Origin: Sphingomonas sp. Leaf343
Lineage (GTDB): Bacteria; Pseudomonadota; Alphaproteobacteria; Sphingomonadales; Sphingomonadaceae
DNA: 64,000 nt
Reading direction: 5' to 3'
Assembly (NCBI RefSeq): GCF_001423765.1
Contig: NZ_LMPG01000012.1
Span: 280,400 to 344,399 of the forward strand
Of this stretch, positions 63,743 through 64,000 are shown in pieces (position 1 is the first letter of the stretch; each line of letters begins with the position of its first letter). The position numbers and the translations under genes are program-made. The notes under the pieces are model-generated. The model was not told where the DNA came from, searched no databases, and saw nothing but the letters and a program-made list of their open reading frames with translations.

Positions 63743-63786
63743 ATTATAATGAGGTAAATAGGCGACACTTTTGGGTTCGGATGCGG
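63743..63786 (-). promoter_or_regulatory. Candidate receptor promoter with operator-like site 2
   Basis: A perfect -10 TATAAT on the minus strand (63748-63743) lies in an AT-rich stretch. About 17-22 bp upstream, TTGGGTTCGGATGCGG (63771-63786, as read on the plus strand) shares TTCGGATGCGG with site 1. No good -35 was seen, so activator or repressor control near the -35 region is plausible. It starts just downstream of the LacI-family stop codon. Confidence 0.5.
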
Positions 63787-63791
63787 ACGCG

Positions 63792-64000
63792 CTACCCGAG
63801 CCGGGCTGATCTGCCCTCGATGAGTTGGCCGCTGAACAGCCGCCGTTCGGCCGGCAGGTCGGGATTGTCGACGCGCTCCAGCAGCATATCGATCGCTGCC
63901 TGGGTCATGCGACGAACCGGCTGCCGCACCGAACACAGCCGGTAGCTGCCCCAGCTGGCGGGATCGGAGCCGTCGAACCCGACGATTGACATATCCTCCG
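63792..64000 (-). CDS. LacI-family transcriptional regulator, C-terminal end
   Basis: Only the last ~69 residues are inside the window; the gene continues past 64000. EDMSIVGFDGSDPASWGSYR, then LCSVRQPVRRMTQAAIDMLL and LFSGQLIEGRSARLG are the standard end of the LacI/PurR periplasmic-binding-like effector domain. It is upstream of, and on the same strand as, the TonB receptor and MFS genes. The operator-like sites nearby and before the hisD-like gene fit control of the whole catabolic locus by this protein. The DNA-binding half is not visible. Confidence 0.88.
   Translation of the reverse strand, partial: EDMSIVGFDGSDPASWGSYRLCSVRQPVRRMTQAAIDMLLERVDNPDLPAERRLFSGQLIEGRSARLG

Noticed and set aside
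1..64000. CRISPR arrays, rRNA operons, riboswitches
   Set aside because: No spaced direct repeats of CRISPR type, no rRNA sequence, and no recognisable cobalamin, SAM or other riboswitch block upstream of cobS, cobT, the Met-type operon or the TonB receptors.

Overview
The window is GC-rich chromosomal DNA, most consistent with a sphingomonad (Alphaproteobacteria, Sphingomonas-like). That placement is an inference from gene content: four TonB-dependent receptors, a PEPxxWA-CTERM surface protein, a PAS_5-type protein, the very large (~1,500 aa) NAD-glutamate dehydrogenase, CobS/CobT, and the conserved comF/grxC/nitrilase/DUF1178 neighbourhood. Two tRNA genes are present, tRNA-Arg(CCT) and tRNA-Thr(CGT). 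I saw no rRNA, CRISPR array, prophage or plasmid backbone.

Layout. 0-3 kb: the end of an MscS-like gene, a secreted OB-fold protein, and a divergent PhoP/PhoQ-like two-component system with a PhoP-box-like direct repeat between them. 3-10.7 kb: a C4-dicarboxylate module, dctA - outer-membrane porin - NAD-malic enzyme on the minus strand, divergent from dctB-dctD. The DctD-like regulator lacks the GAFTGA loop needed to act on sigma-54. 10.7-16.5 kb: tRNA-Arg and housekeeping genes. 16.5-23.5 kb: a probable organosulfur uptake locus (ATP-grasp ligase, flavin monooxygenase, MetNIQ, TonB receptor, GDPD). 23.5-34.5 kb: a peptidase, DUF808 and DUF1428/VOC proteins with a divergent HxlR regulator, and cobS and cobT separated by a PEP-CTERM gene. 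34.5-38.4 kb: a Fur-type iron locus (siderophore receptor, PiuC-like hydroxylase, PepSY-like protein). 38.4-44.4 kb: NAD-GDH and a PAS protein.

44.6-55.5 kb is accessory DNA next to tRNA-Thr. It holds an unknown membrane gene, a 1.3-kb IS3-family element with a broken orfA, gene debris, an Oar-like TonB receptor and a dipeptidyl-peptidase IV flanking a truncated GntR-like relic, a lepB pseudogene, and a second, decayed IS3 transposase fragment.

55.5-64 kb is the most interesting part, a complete-looking catabolic locus of unknown substrate. A plus-strand operon encodes a HisD-family dehydrogenase, an SDR, a MetE/epoxyalkane-CoM-transferase-like zinc protein and an HpcH/HpaI aldolase. It converges on a minus-strand TonB receptor and MFS transporter, with a LacI-family regulator at the window edge. 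A perfect palindrome just before the hisD-like ribosome-binding site has two related sites upstream of the TonB receptor, which suggests one LacI regulon.
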